Part shown: one piece after another, positions 12,010 to 23,320 of the stretch
How the letters are laid out: every line of letters starts with the position of its first letter
Numbering within the stretch: the stretch's first letter is position 1
Assembly (NCBI GenBank): GCA_022478985.1
Contig: JAKSZP010014463.1
Coordinates: 186,001-250,000, forward strand
Source: Massospora cicadina
Taxonomy: Eukaryota; Entomophthoromycota; Entomophthoromycetes; Entomophthorales; Entomophthoraceae
Reading direction: 5' to 3'
DNA: 64,000 nt
Notes under the pieces: model-generated
What the model saw: the letters and a program-made list of their open reading frames with translations, nothing else
What the model was told of the DNA's origin: nothing
Database searches by the model: none
Translations under genes and position numbers: made by a program

Positions 12010-12700
12010 TTGGGGGCTTTGATATCTGCCTTGTTGATGGGAAGTTACCATTTGCTGGTGCGGATGTTTTCCCCACTAAAGAAAGATAAAACAACTTACA
12101 AAGGAGAAGTAGGACCCAGTCAAGTGCAGACAGTTAGTGTGGCCAACCATACACCTATGACTTACCTTAAAGTTCCCTTGAAAAAGAAATTATCTTTAGC
12201 TGAAGTAAAAGAAGGTCTTACGTTGTTGGGAGCATATTTTAAAGCTTTTCCTGAGACCTATTCAGATGATGCACGGAAAATTATGGAAGTGGGTCTACCA
12301 CTCACTGGTGATGCGCTGTGTTGGTTTGTAAGTTAACTAGAAGTGAATAAAAATGTGTGCACTAACTATGAGGAATTCAAAAGTCAATTGTTAGCAGCAG
12401 CAACACACACTAATACTAGATTAAAGTCAAGAATAACCTTGATGAATTCTAGCAAGAAGGGAAAACTGTTGAGGTATATATAAAGATGTTCTTGGATATC
12501 TTTCAGAAGACAGAGTTAGATGAAGAATTGGGAGCACTTTACTTCAGACAGGGGTTAGGAAGCCGCTTAGAAGATTCAATAAGACATCACCCCACCACGC
12601 TGCCATTAAAAAAAGTTATCAATGTCACACAGAATCTAATGGTGAGTGTTGGAGGACCAGAAGAATGCTGTAATTAGGAGAATTACAAGAAGAGAAACCC
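12010..12700 (+). pseudogene. D gag
   Basis: Open stretches 12010-12336 and 12486-12677 with a frame break between. The first ends in LPLTGDALCWF, resembling the capsid segment G.A..W common in Ty3/gypsy gag; the second has a FRQGL segment near LGSRLEDSI. It would encode the structural capsid. No CCHC zinc knuckle is readable after it. The start at 12010 is the first methionine in the open stretch and may not be native. Confidence 0.6.
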
Positions 12701-12769
12701 CCAGACCATCGTTTCCTCATTAAATAATGATAGTCTTTTCAATTATTAAGTGTGAACTTACATGTTGGA

Positions 12770-13330
12770 AAGAAGTGTTTAAAATATGGCTTTGCTGGAC
12801 AGTGGGACCTCACGGAACTTCATCTAAGAGCATGCAGTGAAAATTCTGGGCTTGCATGCAAAGAAACCTTTGATGAAAGTAACCTTGGGGAATGATTAAC
12901 AGTCTTTAGCTTACCGCTGCTCACGTCACATTGACTTGAAGTTTGGATAAGTAAAAAGAAAGTTAAGTTTTGGGTCCTGCGTAGTTCACTATATCCTTTA
13001 ATTTTTGGGTATCCTTGTGGACACAGGTTGAACTCCAGTTCAATTATGGACGGAACTCTATCACAATTAAACTAAAGGATAAGCTCAAAGAGTGTGTGTT
13101 AGAAGATCATAAAGGTTTGGGCATGTCCGCAACTGTAAATCAGGTTGGTCCATTGGAACCTTGCAAAGGAAATATCCCTGAGTATCTCTCAAAATGGGAT
13201 TCACTCTTTGGAGATGAGGAGGCTTATCAACTACCAGCTCATGGATCCTTTTTACACGCGTTTGATTTACTAGAAGGGAAGCAGACCACCCATGGACCTA
13301 TTTATTTTTGCAAAAAGAGGGAATAAATTT
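12770..13330 (+). pseudogene. D protease and linker
   Basis: At about 12785-12825 the plus strand reads ALLDSGTSRNFI, a retropepsin active-site loop (D-S-G), followed by a stop. The later open frame 13015-13326 corresponds to the protease C-terminus and RT linker, ending near a HAFDLLEGK segment that precedes RT in chromoviruses. The active-site triad is retained but the frame is not. Confidence 0.6.
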
Positions 13331-13339
13331 ACCTGAGAG

Positions 13340-14120
13340 ATTATCTGGGTACAATGCTTGAGAAGGGGTTTATATGAGTTTACCGCTCTCCCTGTTCATC
13401 ACCCTTGTTGTTTGTTAGTAAGAAGGACGATGGACTACGGCTATATATAAACTACCAGAAGCTCAATGGTATAACCATAAAAGAACCAGTATCCCTTACC
13501 TGATGCTATACATTTGAGTGACCAATTTTCTGGAGCTACAATATCTTCCAAAGTTGACTTGATGGATAAATTCAACAAGATACGGATAAAAGAAGGTGAT
13601 GAGTGAAAAACAGCGTTTAAGACACGATTTTGGTTATTTTAGTATCTAGTGATGCCATTTGGGTTGTGCAACGCTTCTAGTACATTTTAACAAATGATTA
13701 CTACGGTGCTGGGTGGCTACCTGGACCAATTCTGCGTAGCCTACCTTGATGAAACTTTGATCTATATTAAGACGCAGGAGGAACACTTACTGCACTTAAT
13801 TTTGGTCTTTGAACAGCTTGGAAGGTACAACTTGCATGTAATCTATCAAAATGTGAGTTTGCGCAGGAGGAAGTTGAATTTCTTGGTTATGTTATGGGTA
13901 GGAATGGTCTCACCATGGCACCTAACAAAGTGGATGCCATCACATCTTGGCCTACACCTAATAGCCAGAAGGATGTTTGTAGTTTCTTATGCTTGGCAAA
14001 CTTTTGTAGGGATTTTATCAAAGACTTTTCTTCTATTGCGTTACCCTTAACATGGCTTACATCAGAAAGTGTTCCATATAAATGGTCTCAAGCGGCGAAA
14101 AAATCTTTTCTGAATTGAAG
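13340..14120 (+). pseudogene. D reverse transcriptase
   Basis: The N-terminal part reads SPLLFVSKKDDGLRLYINYQK (about 13400-13465), the RT finger block. The palm lies in 13694-14050, where the YxDD box reads YLDE (13742-13753), so the second catalytic aspartate is glutamate. The thumb/connection reads [21 protein letters not shown] in 13894-14118. RT would copy element RNA to cDNA. The frame is broken near 13480-13690, and the altered box predicts an inactive enzyme. Confidence 0.75.
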
Positions 14121-14129
14121 ACTGCCTTT

Positions 14130-14530
14130 GTTTCTGCACCTGTGTTAGCAATAACCAATGATGAAAAGCCCTTCGTGGTTAAGACTGATGCTTCAGGATA
14201 CGCTCTTGGGGGGTTCGTTGCAGGAGGGGGATGATAGTAGGCTGCATCCCATAGCCTACTATTCCAAGAAATTCATCTCACCGTAATGAAACTATACTAT
14301 CTACGGCAAGGAAATGTTGGACGTTGTTCAATGTCTCAAACACTGGCGCCAGTACCTGTGTGAGGCAAAGTACTCGGTGAAAGTTTTGACAGACCATAAA
14401 AACTTGACTTACTTTTTCATCCCACGGCAATTGAACCAGCGTCAGGCACGATGGGTACTTACTCTAGCGGACTATGACTTGGACATTGGTTACAAACCTT
14501 AAATATTAATTTTTTTCCAGATTCCTTAAT
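14130..14530 (+). pseudogene. D RNase H
   Basis: KTDASGYALGG (about 14185-14217) carries the first catalytic aspartate. HWRQYLCEAKYSVKVLTDHKNLTYF (14341-14415, shown here only as landmark ends HWRQYL...NLTYF) matches the Ty3/gypsy RNase H distal block. Stops at about 14232-14237 and in the following frame break it. It lies directly after RT and before the integrase zinc-finger region. Confidence 0.7.
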
Positions 14531-14543
14531 CCGACGTCCTGAC

Positions 14544-15790
14544 ATGATCCCTGAAGAGGGGGAAATTACTGAGTTAAATACACAGGTGCTTCTTAAGACC
14601 AAGGATCCCACTGCATTATTATCTCATCTTGTACTAGTGGGCCGTGTAGATGAGATTTTGGATGTTCAAAATAATGATGCTTTCAGTCAGAATGTGAATA
14701 ATGATCTCATTCAAAACTTAGACAGTGTGTGGTACAAAAAAGGGTTACTCATTTAGGGGTCAGTCAATATTCCGTAAAGGCTGTTTTTATGTACCAGAAT
14801 GACCTTTAAGATTGGATGTCATGCGTGAGCACCACGATGTAGGAATGGCAGGACACCCTGGAAAGAATAATATGATCCAATTGATTCAAAGAACTTACCG
14901 ATGGCCAGGTCTTGGAGGGGATTTATTAAAATATGTGGCAGGATGTGAGGTCTGTGGGCGCACCAAGGTTCATAGAGGACTTCCTGAAGGACAATTACAA
15001 CCTTTGTCAATCGCACAAAAGCCATGGGAGTCATTATCAATGGATTTTATAGTTGAGCTACCCCGTTTCCAGGGATTCAATGCAGTTTTGGTGGTAGTAG
15101 ATAGATTTACAAAAATGGCTTATTTATTCCAACTACTACCAATGTCACAACTAAAGAGATAGCTTGTTCGTTTTTTAACAATGTACTCCTGAATCATGGT
15201 ACTCCCAAGGAGATGATCTCAGACAGAGGGCCTCAATTCACATCTAGTTTATGGAAACAGCTCCTTGTAGACCTTGTAATCAAGAAATGTTTATCCACCG
15301 CATACCATCCGCAGACTAATGGACAGACTGAGAGAGTTAATCAGGTGCTGGAGCAGTATCTGAGATGCTATGTTAATGTGGAGCAGAACAACTGGGTTGA
15401 GTTGTTGCCTATGGCCCAGTTATGTTATAACACTCTAGATCATTCTTCAACTGGAATGTCACAATCCAAAGATAACTATGGCTATGATGTGAACTGGGAA
15501 ACATTGCCATCTGTTGAAGCGGATAACCCCCCTTGGAGGGAATTTTTATGAAACATTCATTAAATTCATGCACTTTGCTTGGCTAATATGAACCGAGCAG
15601 TACATACTTACAAAGACTTTGCAAATAAGAAGCGTGTTCCTGGTAAGGTGTTGGAGGTAGGTAGCCAAGTTTACCTGGATGCTCGCAATATTTCTTTGGA
15701 TGTACCATGTCAGAAACTTGCCCATCGGCGCATAGGGTCATACAAGGTCACAGAGGTTATAGGAAAGGTGGATTACCGTCTTTAATCGCC
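14544..15790 (+). pseudogene. D integrase
   Basis: Integrase joins cDNA to host DNA. The zinc finger H-H-C-C appears as HHDVGMAGH ... CEVCGRTK (about 14830-14970). The catalytic core has SMDFIVELP (first Asp, about 15040), ISDRGPQF (second Asp, about 15215) and HPQTNGQTERVNQ (Glu, about 15305-15345). The GPY/F-like module is at 15579-15785 with HRRIGSYKVTE. Breaks occur at about 14755, 15162-15213 and 15551. Catalytic residues D, D, E are all present, making this the best-kept part of D. Confidence 0.82.
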
Positions 15791-15920
15791 TGAAGGTTAG
15801 AAAATTCACAATGTATTCCATCGTTCCCTCTTTCATAAAAAAGAAGGAATCTCCCTACCACACCAGAAAGTCAAAGAGCTAGCACCACTACTGATTAAAG
15901 GTCCTTGTCCTGAGTATGAG

Positions 15921-16214
15921 GTGGAGGCTGTTAAAAGGAGACAAACACATCATGGTAAAGTGCAATACCTGGTTAAGTGGGCTGGATATCCTGCAGAAGA
16001 GAGCACTTGGGAGTCTGAGGAGAACTTAAAGAATGCAGGCAAGCTATTAAAGAGATGGAAGAAGAAGGCCTCGCAGGTGGCTTCAGCCTTGGTGTGGGAT
16101 GATGTTAAGGTAAATCCTGACACTATTGGAATTCCTGAGATTACAGATATTGTCAGTCAGATCAATAGGATATGTGATGAAGTTAATTTGAATAATCGCA
16201 TATCAAATGAATGA
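15921..16214 (+). pseudogene. D chromodomain, reading into the 3' LTR
   Basis: Encodes a chromodomain: VEAVKRRQTHHGKVQYLVKW then GYPAEESTWESEENL, with the aromatic residues that bind methylated histone tails in chromoviruses (role from family knowledge). The stop is at 16212-16214, about 110 bases inside the 3' LTR that starts at 16103, so the last 37 or so residues are LTR-encoded. The domain itself is intact here, although the upstream frame is shifted near 15785. Confidence 0.8.
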
Positions 16215-16687
16215 TTGTAGTAAAAATTATTGGGTCAATTAATTGCACCAAAACGAATTATGATGAGACTGAGACGATTCCCACTGCCTTTCAAAATCAC
16301 ATGCAAGTTGCAATCCCATAAGCTCCAGGGAATAATAGTGCACTGTTTAAAATCAATTAAGCTTAGTTAAGTCCAGGAAGTTGGATGGTATATGAAACCA
16401 TGGCATTCATTTGTATAATCTTTAAAGTCAATAAAAATATTCTTATAATGCAAACACTATTAAGGTTATTTACCAAAGTGTTATCAATACCGATCTACCA
16501 CCTCATCCTACAAGAAACTCCCTTCTAACTTTTCCCTTTTAAAGCCATGTCTTTAAGCAACTCCCATACCAGCTTACCCACTATTCCTTATACCTGAATA
16601 CCTCTAGTGTCCTTGTCATAATTGGCTAAACCACTTGGTTATGCTAAGCTACCCCCAACCAGGTCAGTAGTACACCAGTCCCTGACA
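16103..16687 (+). repeat. D 3' LTR
   Basis: 585 bp, near-copy of 11370-11963. Its first about 110 bases also encode the C-terminal tail of D pol. Ends CCCTGACA and is followed by the target-duplication copy GTAGG. Confidence 0.85.
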
Positions 16688-16692
16688 GTAGG

Positions 16693-17135
16693 TATCATAG
16701 GATCGTAGTAAACAAACTTTTAGGAATCATCTGTTAGAGAAAATGGTGCTAAGCCAAGGTGCACTAATAGGCGCACTCTTTCATTCAATAGGGTGCTATA
16801 CTTTAAAATACTACAAACTCAACTAATTGATTGAAGTCAAGGCTTGCCTGAGTTGGAAAACTTGTAAATCAAATGGGCTTTGAACCCCTGTCAAATAAAC
16901 TGAATTGCGCCATCATCGTTAACATATAGCTGTCCGTTTTAATGCAAGTACTGAAACAAGGGGCTGGGCTTTTGCACCTCACTTGTAGTAACCTGAGCAT
17001 ATTTTACCTGTACCCAGCGTTGGTCCAAGGTGTGCTTGAGATCAGGAAGAACCTGAAGTTTAACCTTCTGGACCTCCTGCCGCCCATCCTTGTCCTTGAT
17101 GTTAGTGCCTTTAATCAGGTCATGTAAACATGACA
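16693..17135 (-). repeat. C1 3' LTR, inner part
   Basis: Continues the LTR interrupted at 11369 and matches 21819-22261 nearly base for base, including GGTGCACTAATA, TGAGCATATTTTACCTGTACCC and CCGCCCATCCTTGTCCTTGATG. It carries the minus-strand coding tail HDLIKGTNIKDKDGRQE that continues the pol frame. Confidence 0.82.
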
Positions 17136-20100
17136 TTACCCTCTTCTTCTTTTTGAGCTCCACCCCCCTCCAGGGGCATTTTGACAAGGAAAAGTTTTTA
17201 TGGGCAAAGGCCAACTTCATGGCAGCAACGGCTTGCTTGGACTCAGATCTTGCATCCTTGAGGAAACGCTCGTGGAATGGTACAATCAAATCTTAGTCAT
17301 GAGCGCAGTCATGCGCTGGGACCCAACTGTTCTCTGCTGCATCAAATCCCTTCCAGGATACAAGATACTCAAGCCTTCTTCTTACCTGACGAGAGGCAAT
17401 AATCTCCTCCACTTCCTAATCCGGCGCCCCATCCACTAGATAAGCCTCAGGAGTCTCTGGAGGGGGGCCCTCAAATAACATGTGCTTGCTTTCATGGAAT
17501 ACTGATAATTTTGAAACAAGGGGGAGATCCAACTTGTATGAGGCGTGGCCCACCTTTGACAATGTGGTATGGCCCAATCCTATTTGTTACCAGTTTTTTG
17601 CATGGTTGCTTTATTGGGATGTTTTAGCATCCAGCATCACGAGATCTCCTTCCTTGTACGCTGGTCCAACTTGTCTCTTACCCTCAATGTTCTCCTTGTA
17701 AGCCTGAATGGCCGCATCTAAATTCGTTCTCACCCCCTGGTGTACTTTCTTGATCATTTTTGCAAAGTCCACCACCGCTTCCACTTGAATCCACAACTGG
17801 GCTCCATGTTAAAGTGGTATTAAACCCATAGTTAGCAAAAAATGGGGAAGAACCAATTGATGTATGTTGGGCATTGTTATAGCTAAATTAGGCCATGAGA
17901 AGATGGGAAACCCAATCTGAATAATCTGCGGCAGTGTGACACTGCAAGAACTGTTTAAGACATTGGTTCACTCGTTCAGTCTGCCCATCTGATTGGGTGT
18001 GATAGGCTTTTGAATGGCAGGGTCGGATTTGTAAAATCTTAAACAACTCTTCCCAAAAGATAGAGGTAAACTGGGTTCCCCAATCGCTAATTATTTCTTG
18101 AGCGACCCTGTGAAGAGCAAACACATTATTAACAAAAAGCTTAGCCATCTCAGCCACGGTAACTGTGAGGCAAGGGATAAAGTGAGCAAACTTTGTAAAA
18201 CAGTCCACCACCACCATGATACCATCATAGCTATCAGATAGGCAATTCTACAATAAAATCAACTTATAGGGAAGTCCAAGGCCCATCAGTCTTTTAAACT
18301 GGTACCAACGACCCCGCTAGAGGCTGGCAATTCTGTTTCATTTGGTTGCAGACTAGGCACTCTTTAAAATACCTGCCTACCTGAAAGGCTAATCCCTTCC
18401 AAAGGTAAGTGCGGCGGATAAGCTCAAGAGTCTTTGTCTTCCCAGGATGACCAACGGTGATTCCATCATGATGGCCTGGATGATTTCCAGGCGAAGTGGT
18501 CATGCAGGAACCTATAGGCGCCCCTGAAACCACACCATCTCATCCTTTACATAATAACCTCTGTGATGTCCTCCTGATTCAATGCGCTCTTGGAAAGGAT
18601 CATATTATATTTGGCTGATAAAGGCTGAGAATGGACTACCTTTCTTAACATGCCAAATTCCTCCAAAGTTTCCAGAGTAGAAAGCGCTGGCCCATTGGCC
18701 AAGGGAGAGGAAAGTTGAGACACAATCTTACCCGGTGGAATCATTAAATGAGTATTATGCACCCCAACCTCCAGAGTATCGGGAGCTAGTGCAGGGTGCA
18801 GCTCAAAGAATCTGTAAAACCATTCTCCTTGCCTTTAGTAAACTCATAAGAAAACACAGATTGGGCAAGAGTCTCATGCCAGAGGATTTGCTGTGGGGTT
18901 AATACATGAGGTGCGCAGTAGTACAGTAAGGCACAGTGATCTGTACATATGTGGAAGGGTTGGGATGAGCCATGCAACTGATGACGCCAATAGGTCAGCG
19001 CCTCAACCACTGCTAATAACTCTTTCTCATATATGGCGTAGTTTAACTCTGGTAGAGACATCTTCCTAGAAATATATCCCACCGGATGCTCTATTCCATC
19101 TTTGCCTACTTGTAATAGGGCCGCCACTATGGCGAAGTTGGAGGCATCTAAAGCAACAATGAACTCTTAATTGGGATCAACATGGCGAAGAACGAATGTG
19201 GACAGCAAAGTCACTTTACAGCTTGAAAGGCATCTTGCAAAGTTGTGGACCACTGGAGTACTTTTGCCCCACTCGCCTTATATAAAAGTGCAGCAACTTC
19301 AGAAAGTTAAGGTGTAAATTGTTTAAGAAACGTATACGTCCCCAAAAAATCTCCTCAATTCCTTAACTGAAGTTGGAGTGGCAACTCATGAATCGCCTTC
19401 TCCTTGTCTGGAGTTATCATGTGCCCTTGGTCAAACATGACGTTGCCAAGACAGGTGACCTGGGACTTAAAGAACTCACATTTACTTTTTTAAAGTGAGG
19501 TCAGCTGCCCTCAAGCGCTCCACCACCTGCCAAAGGTGTACAGCATGGAACTCATGATCAGGGGAAAAACACCAGAATCTCCAATGTAGGCTACCACGCA
19601 TACCAGAAGGTCCTCCAAAGCCGCATCAATATGGCGTTGAAAGGTAAAAGGTATTTTTAAGCCCAAAGGGCATAACCCAAATTTGGAAACTCCCTTTTCT
19701 GGTATGGAATGCGGTCAGCCATTTCTGCCTTTCTTGATCTGGATCTGATTAAATGGGTTTAAACAATCCAACTTGGAGAAAACTCACGCCTTTTCCACAT
19801 AGCGTGAAATATGTGAATCCAATGGGATGGGATGTAAGTCTGGTACTGTGACATTGTTTAGATTCCTATAATCTACACATGGGCTTAAGGTACCATTAAC
19901 CTTCTCTACAAAGAGAAGTGGGGAACGTACAGGGGAGATTCACTGAAAAATTGCTCCTTTGGCTAACTGCTTTTTAACCCACACATCTAAGGCTTCTTCC
20001 TCCCATACAGTCAATGGACAAATGGGGAAGATATACGCACCAGATCAACGGTGAGCTTAAACTCTCAAATTAAACTCAGAATGATCTAGTAGTATTTTTT

Positions 20101-20600
20101 TAAAGCCGCTTCAACTAAGATTCCAACCCCTCCAAATGTGAAAATAGTGAACCTCAAAAGCGGGTTTCATCAACGGAGCAAGGCTGAGGGTGTGAATATT
20201 GGGCATTGGGGCAAAACGCCCTAAAAGTTGGCTTCAGCCAAAGGGACAACTAACTTGTGACCATTCTTCAAAGTTAATGATAGGGCATTTTCTCTCAAGT
20301 TGGTTCTAATGTCGAACTTTCGCCACCACTCTACACCCAAAACAAGGGGGTACAAGAGGTTTTTGATAGCTTGGAAGTGGTCAGACAAATGATATGTTCC
20401 AACTTGATAGTCCATGAACCCCATGATTTTTAGCTTGGAATTACCTTGGGAAGCCCCTCCTTTAACCATAACACCTGGCAAGTGACTCAGATCAAGGTAG
20501 TCGGCTAGGTATTGGTCAACAAAATTCTCAGAGGCTCCAGTATTCACCAAAATAGTAGTGCTGGTTTTCTGTAAAAGTGATGAAAGGGTAGCAGTCAATA
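17136..20600 (-). pseudogene. C1 pol (PR-RT-RH-IN-chromodomain)
   Basis: From the right, the protease (20598-20221) has NTGA in place of DTGA (about 20537-20555), so the catalytic Asp is Asn. RT (about 20040-19200) has YIGD in place of YMDD (19576-19590). RNase H (about 19190-18790) includes ELNYAIYEKELLAVVEAL. The integrase zinc finger (18533-18294) reads HHDGITVGH ... CLVCNQMK. The core (18217-17888) has ISDWGTQF and SDGQTERVNQ. The C-terminal module lies at 17796-17611, and the chromodomain region (about 17480-17290) is badly decayed. Pol then continues through a purine tract (KKKKR) into the LTR. Dead in at least two active sites. Confidence 0.83.
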
Positions 20601-21368
20601 AAAATACCTCGAATGATCTTTATTTATAGCAGAAAAAGCCAACACTTCATCACCAAACTCATCTTCAGGGTTGTACATACCTCCAGGTTACGTTTCTGCA
20701 TCAAAGAATGGAGAAAATATTTGGCCACTCTTACTACTGTGTGCCACATATCCCACCATATCTTCAGCAACTTCATAAACGTTTTTGTATTGTAATTATA
20801 ACATCTTCTCCACCTCCTGGGTTCCACAGAAAATTGTTATGGTAAAGCGTGGGTTTTCTGGGGTAATTTGATACACTGAAATGGGGTCCATTTTTGAGCC
20901 ATAAGGGAATTATATGGTTTAATAGTATATATGGAAATGTCATTTATAAAACGCGTTTTGAACCGTAATGACCCTATAACCTTTTTAGCGACGGGTTGTA
21001 TGACTTTATCCAAGGCCAACACCACCAGGTCCTTTGTCAATGATCCCAACTGCACTGTCTTAATGCAGTGACAAAGAAAAAAGATTTGATGGTGTCAATT
21101 TTATTAGAATATGGTGGAAATTTGGGGGATTACGACTCTTTGATTGTGAAGCATCCATATCCACCAGGTATTGGCAAGAAGGGTGACTACTTTTCAGTCA
21201 GAGGTAGCAAGAATAATGCCAAAAATGCTCCAACCCTTGGTAAAACGCGAAAACAGTGGTGAGCCCCACCGCGGCCATGGCCACCAGCTGGTGCACCCCA
21301 TTTTTACTTTGCAAAAGTCCCACATGGAAAAAGTTTATGCATGTAAAGTTAAGGGGTTGGTTGTCAAA
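20601..21368 (-). other. C1 leader between 5' LTR and protease
   Basis: About 770 bases where gag would be expected. Short minus-strand frames lie at 21055-20837 and 20827-20624; the latter contains an A-E-D-M-V-G-Y-M-W-H-like block in a shifted frame that recurs in C2 and C3 before the protease. No capsid homology block and no CCHC knuckle are visible. The sequence next to the LTR starts TTTGACAACCAACCCC on the minus strand rather than TGG. Confidence 0.55.
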
Positions 21369-22261
21369 TGTCAATAATTTATCTATAACTCCCCAGTTCC
21401 CTGCGTGGTGGTGCTTAGGTCACAGGACCAACGCAAGGGAACTTGTCACCAGTGTGAACATAAAAGTAGCCTAACAGAGGGAGCTGGAGCTACAGCGACA
21501 TAGTTAAAGGGTGGTTAGTGCAGTACACAAAAGGAGGGATCAAACTAAGAACAAAACTTAGCTGTGGCCTGAAGTGCCTTTCATAACCAAGCTTTAAACA
21601 GGGCTAGTGTTTACGGGTGCCCTGGGTTTGAGGGAAACTGGGCAGGACCGCGGTGTACCTGATGCTGCAGTAATTTTAAAATTAAAAATTTGGCTAATTT
21701 GATGTGGGACCTCATCAAAGAGGTCCACGCACAGGTATACCCTAGTCAACATAAAATAAACTGTAAAATAGCGGGGTGTTTATTATGGGAAGATGACAAT
21801 CAAAGAGGAAGGTAGGTATCATAGGATCATAGTTAAACAAACATATAGGAATCATCTGTCAGAGAAATTGGTGCTAAACCAAGGTGCACTAATAAGCGCA
21901 CCCTTTCATCCAATAGGGTGCTATACTTTTGAAATACTCCATACTCAAGTAATTGATTGAAGTCAAGGCTTGCCTGAGTTGAAAAAGTTGTAGATCAAAT
22001 GGGCTTTGAACCCTTATTAAATAAATTGAATTGTGCCATCATCGTTAACATATAGCTATCCATTTTAATGCAAGAGCTGAAACAAGGGGATGGGCTTTTT
22101 CACCTCACTTGTAGTAACCTGAGCATATTTTACCTGTACCCAGCGTTGGTCCAAGGTGTGCTTGAGATCAGGAAGAACCTGAAGTTTAACCTTCTGGACC
22201 TCCTGCCGCCCATCCTTGTCCTTGATGTTGGTGCCTTTAATCAGGTCGTGTAAACATGACA
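21369..22261 (-). repeat. C1 5' LTR
   Basis: 893 bp, TGTCAA...TGACA, partner of the split LTR 10923-11369/16693-17135. It is followed by GGGCA, the right copy of the target duplication, after which B2 gag sequence resumes. Confidence 0.85.
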
Positions 22262-22560
22262 GGGCAACATTCAAAGCTTCTAATTGAACCTACAAAAACT
22301 TTCCTGCCAGAACCTAGAATACAGTGAAACTCGCTGTACCTAATAAGTAACAACAGATTTGAGTTGCAATTTAACTAAATCTAATGTACTGAAATGAATG
22401 GATAAAAATTAAACCTGCTGCCATCAATGCAGAAAACTTAGGCATGTAGTCACTCAATTTTGGTATAAGAAGCCTAAAGAGTAAGTTACTCAGGTGAAGG
22501 CTAAAAAAAAAACTGGCCAGAATTCATAAAAGATATCCAGAAGTCTAGATACGGAACAAT
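22262..22560 (+). pseudogene. B2 gag, right part
   Basis: Resumes B2 after C1. CCAGAACCTAGAATACAGTGAAA with CTCGCTG parallels B1 at 7580-7605 (CAGAATTCAGAATACAGTGAAATTCGCTG). Heavily interrupted, so only DNA-level similarity is useful. Confidence 0.5.
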
Positions 22561-22799
22561 CTAGCACTGCAATCAAACCTGTTATCCCTGGAATTTAAAA
22601 ATGATTTGGTTAACTCTGATCTACTCGTAGATGAAGATTCACTTGATCTGCTCTACCAGTTAGTTAATTTAGACGTCAAAACAATCACCTGAGCAAAGGC
22701 AAAGGGGACAGACCCCAAAGTCAAGAAAGAAGTTGCTTGGCCATATACTCTTCAATTAAAAGGAAAAAACAGAACTTCAAATGCATGGAGGAACATTTC

Positions 22800-23320
22800 T
22801 AAGGCAAAACTTGACAATGTGAATGTTTCTCTATCTATTAGTGTGATCAAGAAATCATTTCCTGGTTTGTCCACACAATTAATTCATACTCTGGATCTTT
22901 GAATAATGCCAAAATCCATTCAGTAAACACTTTATTAAAATACTCTAGAAGTATTTATGAGGAAATTATAGTCATTTGAGTAAAATTTAGGCGATAACTG
23001 AAATTATTACACCCATTAATATCATTTAAACTAAGTTGGTGATGAAAGTGAAGGTTTTGTTGGATCTAGAGCATTGGAAAGAATATGAAACCGCTGACCA
23101 GATATCACAACATCTTGTAGAGCATACAATTCATTGCTGCTTCAGATTGTATCACCAGTGGTATCAGCTCCCAACATAGTGTTGGAAAAAATTATGACAT
23201 CCTCATTGGAACGGAATTTATGAGAAAGTATGGTGTCAAATGTGATTTTGAGAATAATACTGGATAATTTTGTAGCAAACGCTTCCCTTACTATATCAGC
23301 AGAAAGGAAAAACTCCACTG
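22800..23320 (+). pseudogene. B2 protease remnant
   Basis: At about 22994-23020 the frame reads ITEIITPINII where E-type elements have IIDTGAPINII, so the DTG loop is destroyed. Downstream GAGAAAGTATGGTGTCAAATGTGATTTTGA (landmark only: ends GAGAAAGTATGG and TGTGATTTTGA, about 23220-23250) matches the B1 protease C-terminus. Not functional. Confidence 0.5.

Larger units (their letters stand above)
11370..16687 (+). mobile_element. Chromodomain Ty3/gypsy element D
   Basis: A 5.3-kb plus-strand element inserted in the C1 3' LTR. Direct LTRs lie at 11370-11963 and 16103-16687, beginning TGT(C/T)AAGG and ending CCCTGACA. Flanking TTAGG (11365-11369) and GTAGG (16688-16692) look like the 5-bp target duplication. 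Order: gag, protease, RT, RNase H, integrase, chromodomain. The two LTRs differ at few positions by eye, and the integrase frame is still long, so this is one of the younger elements. Stops and shifts in gag, protease, RT and RNase H make it defective. Confidence 0.88.
10923..22261 (-). mobile_element. Chromodomain Ty3/gypsy element C1, opened by D
   Basis: Complete-length element in B2 gag. Its left LTR (3' LTR on the minus strand) is split into 10923-11369 and 16693-17135 by element D; its 5' LTR is 21369-22261. LTRs begin TGTCAA and end TGACA. Flanks are GAGCA (10918-10922) and GGGCA (22262-22266), a 5-bp target duplication with one mismatch. Minus-strand order from the right: 5' LTR, short leader, protease, RT, RNase H, integrase, chromodomain region, 3' LTR. 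Gag is not recognisable. Multiple disabling mutations. Confidence 0.85.
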
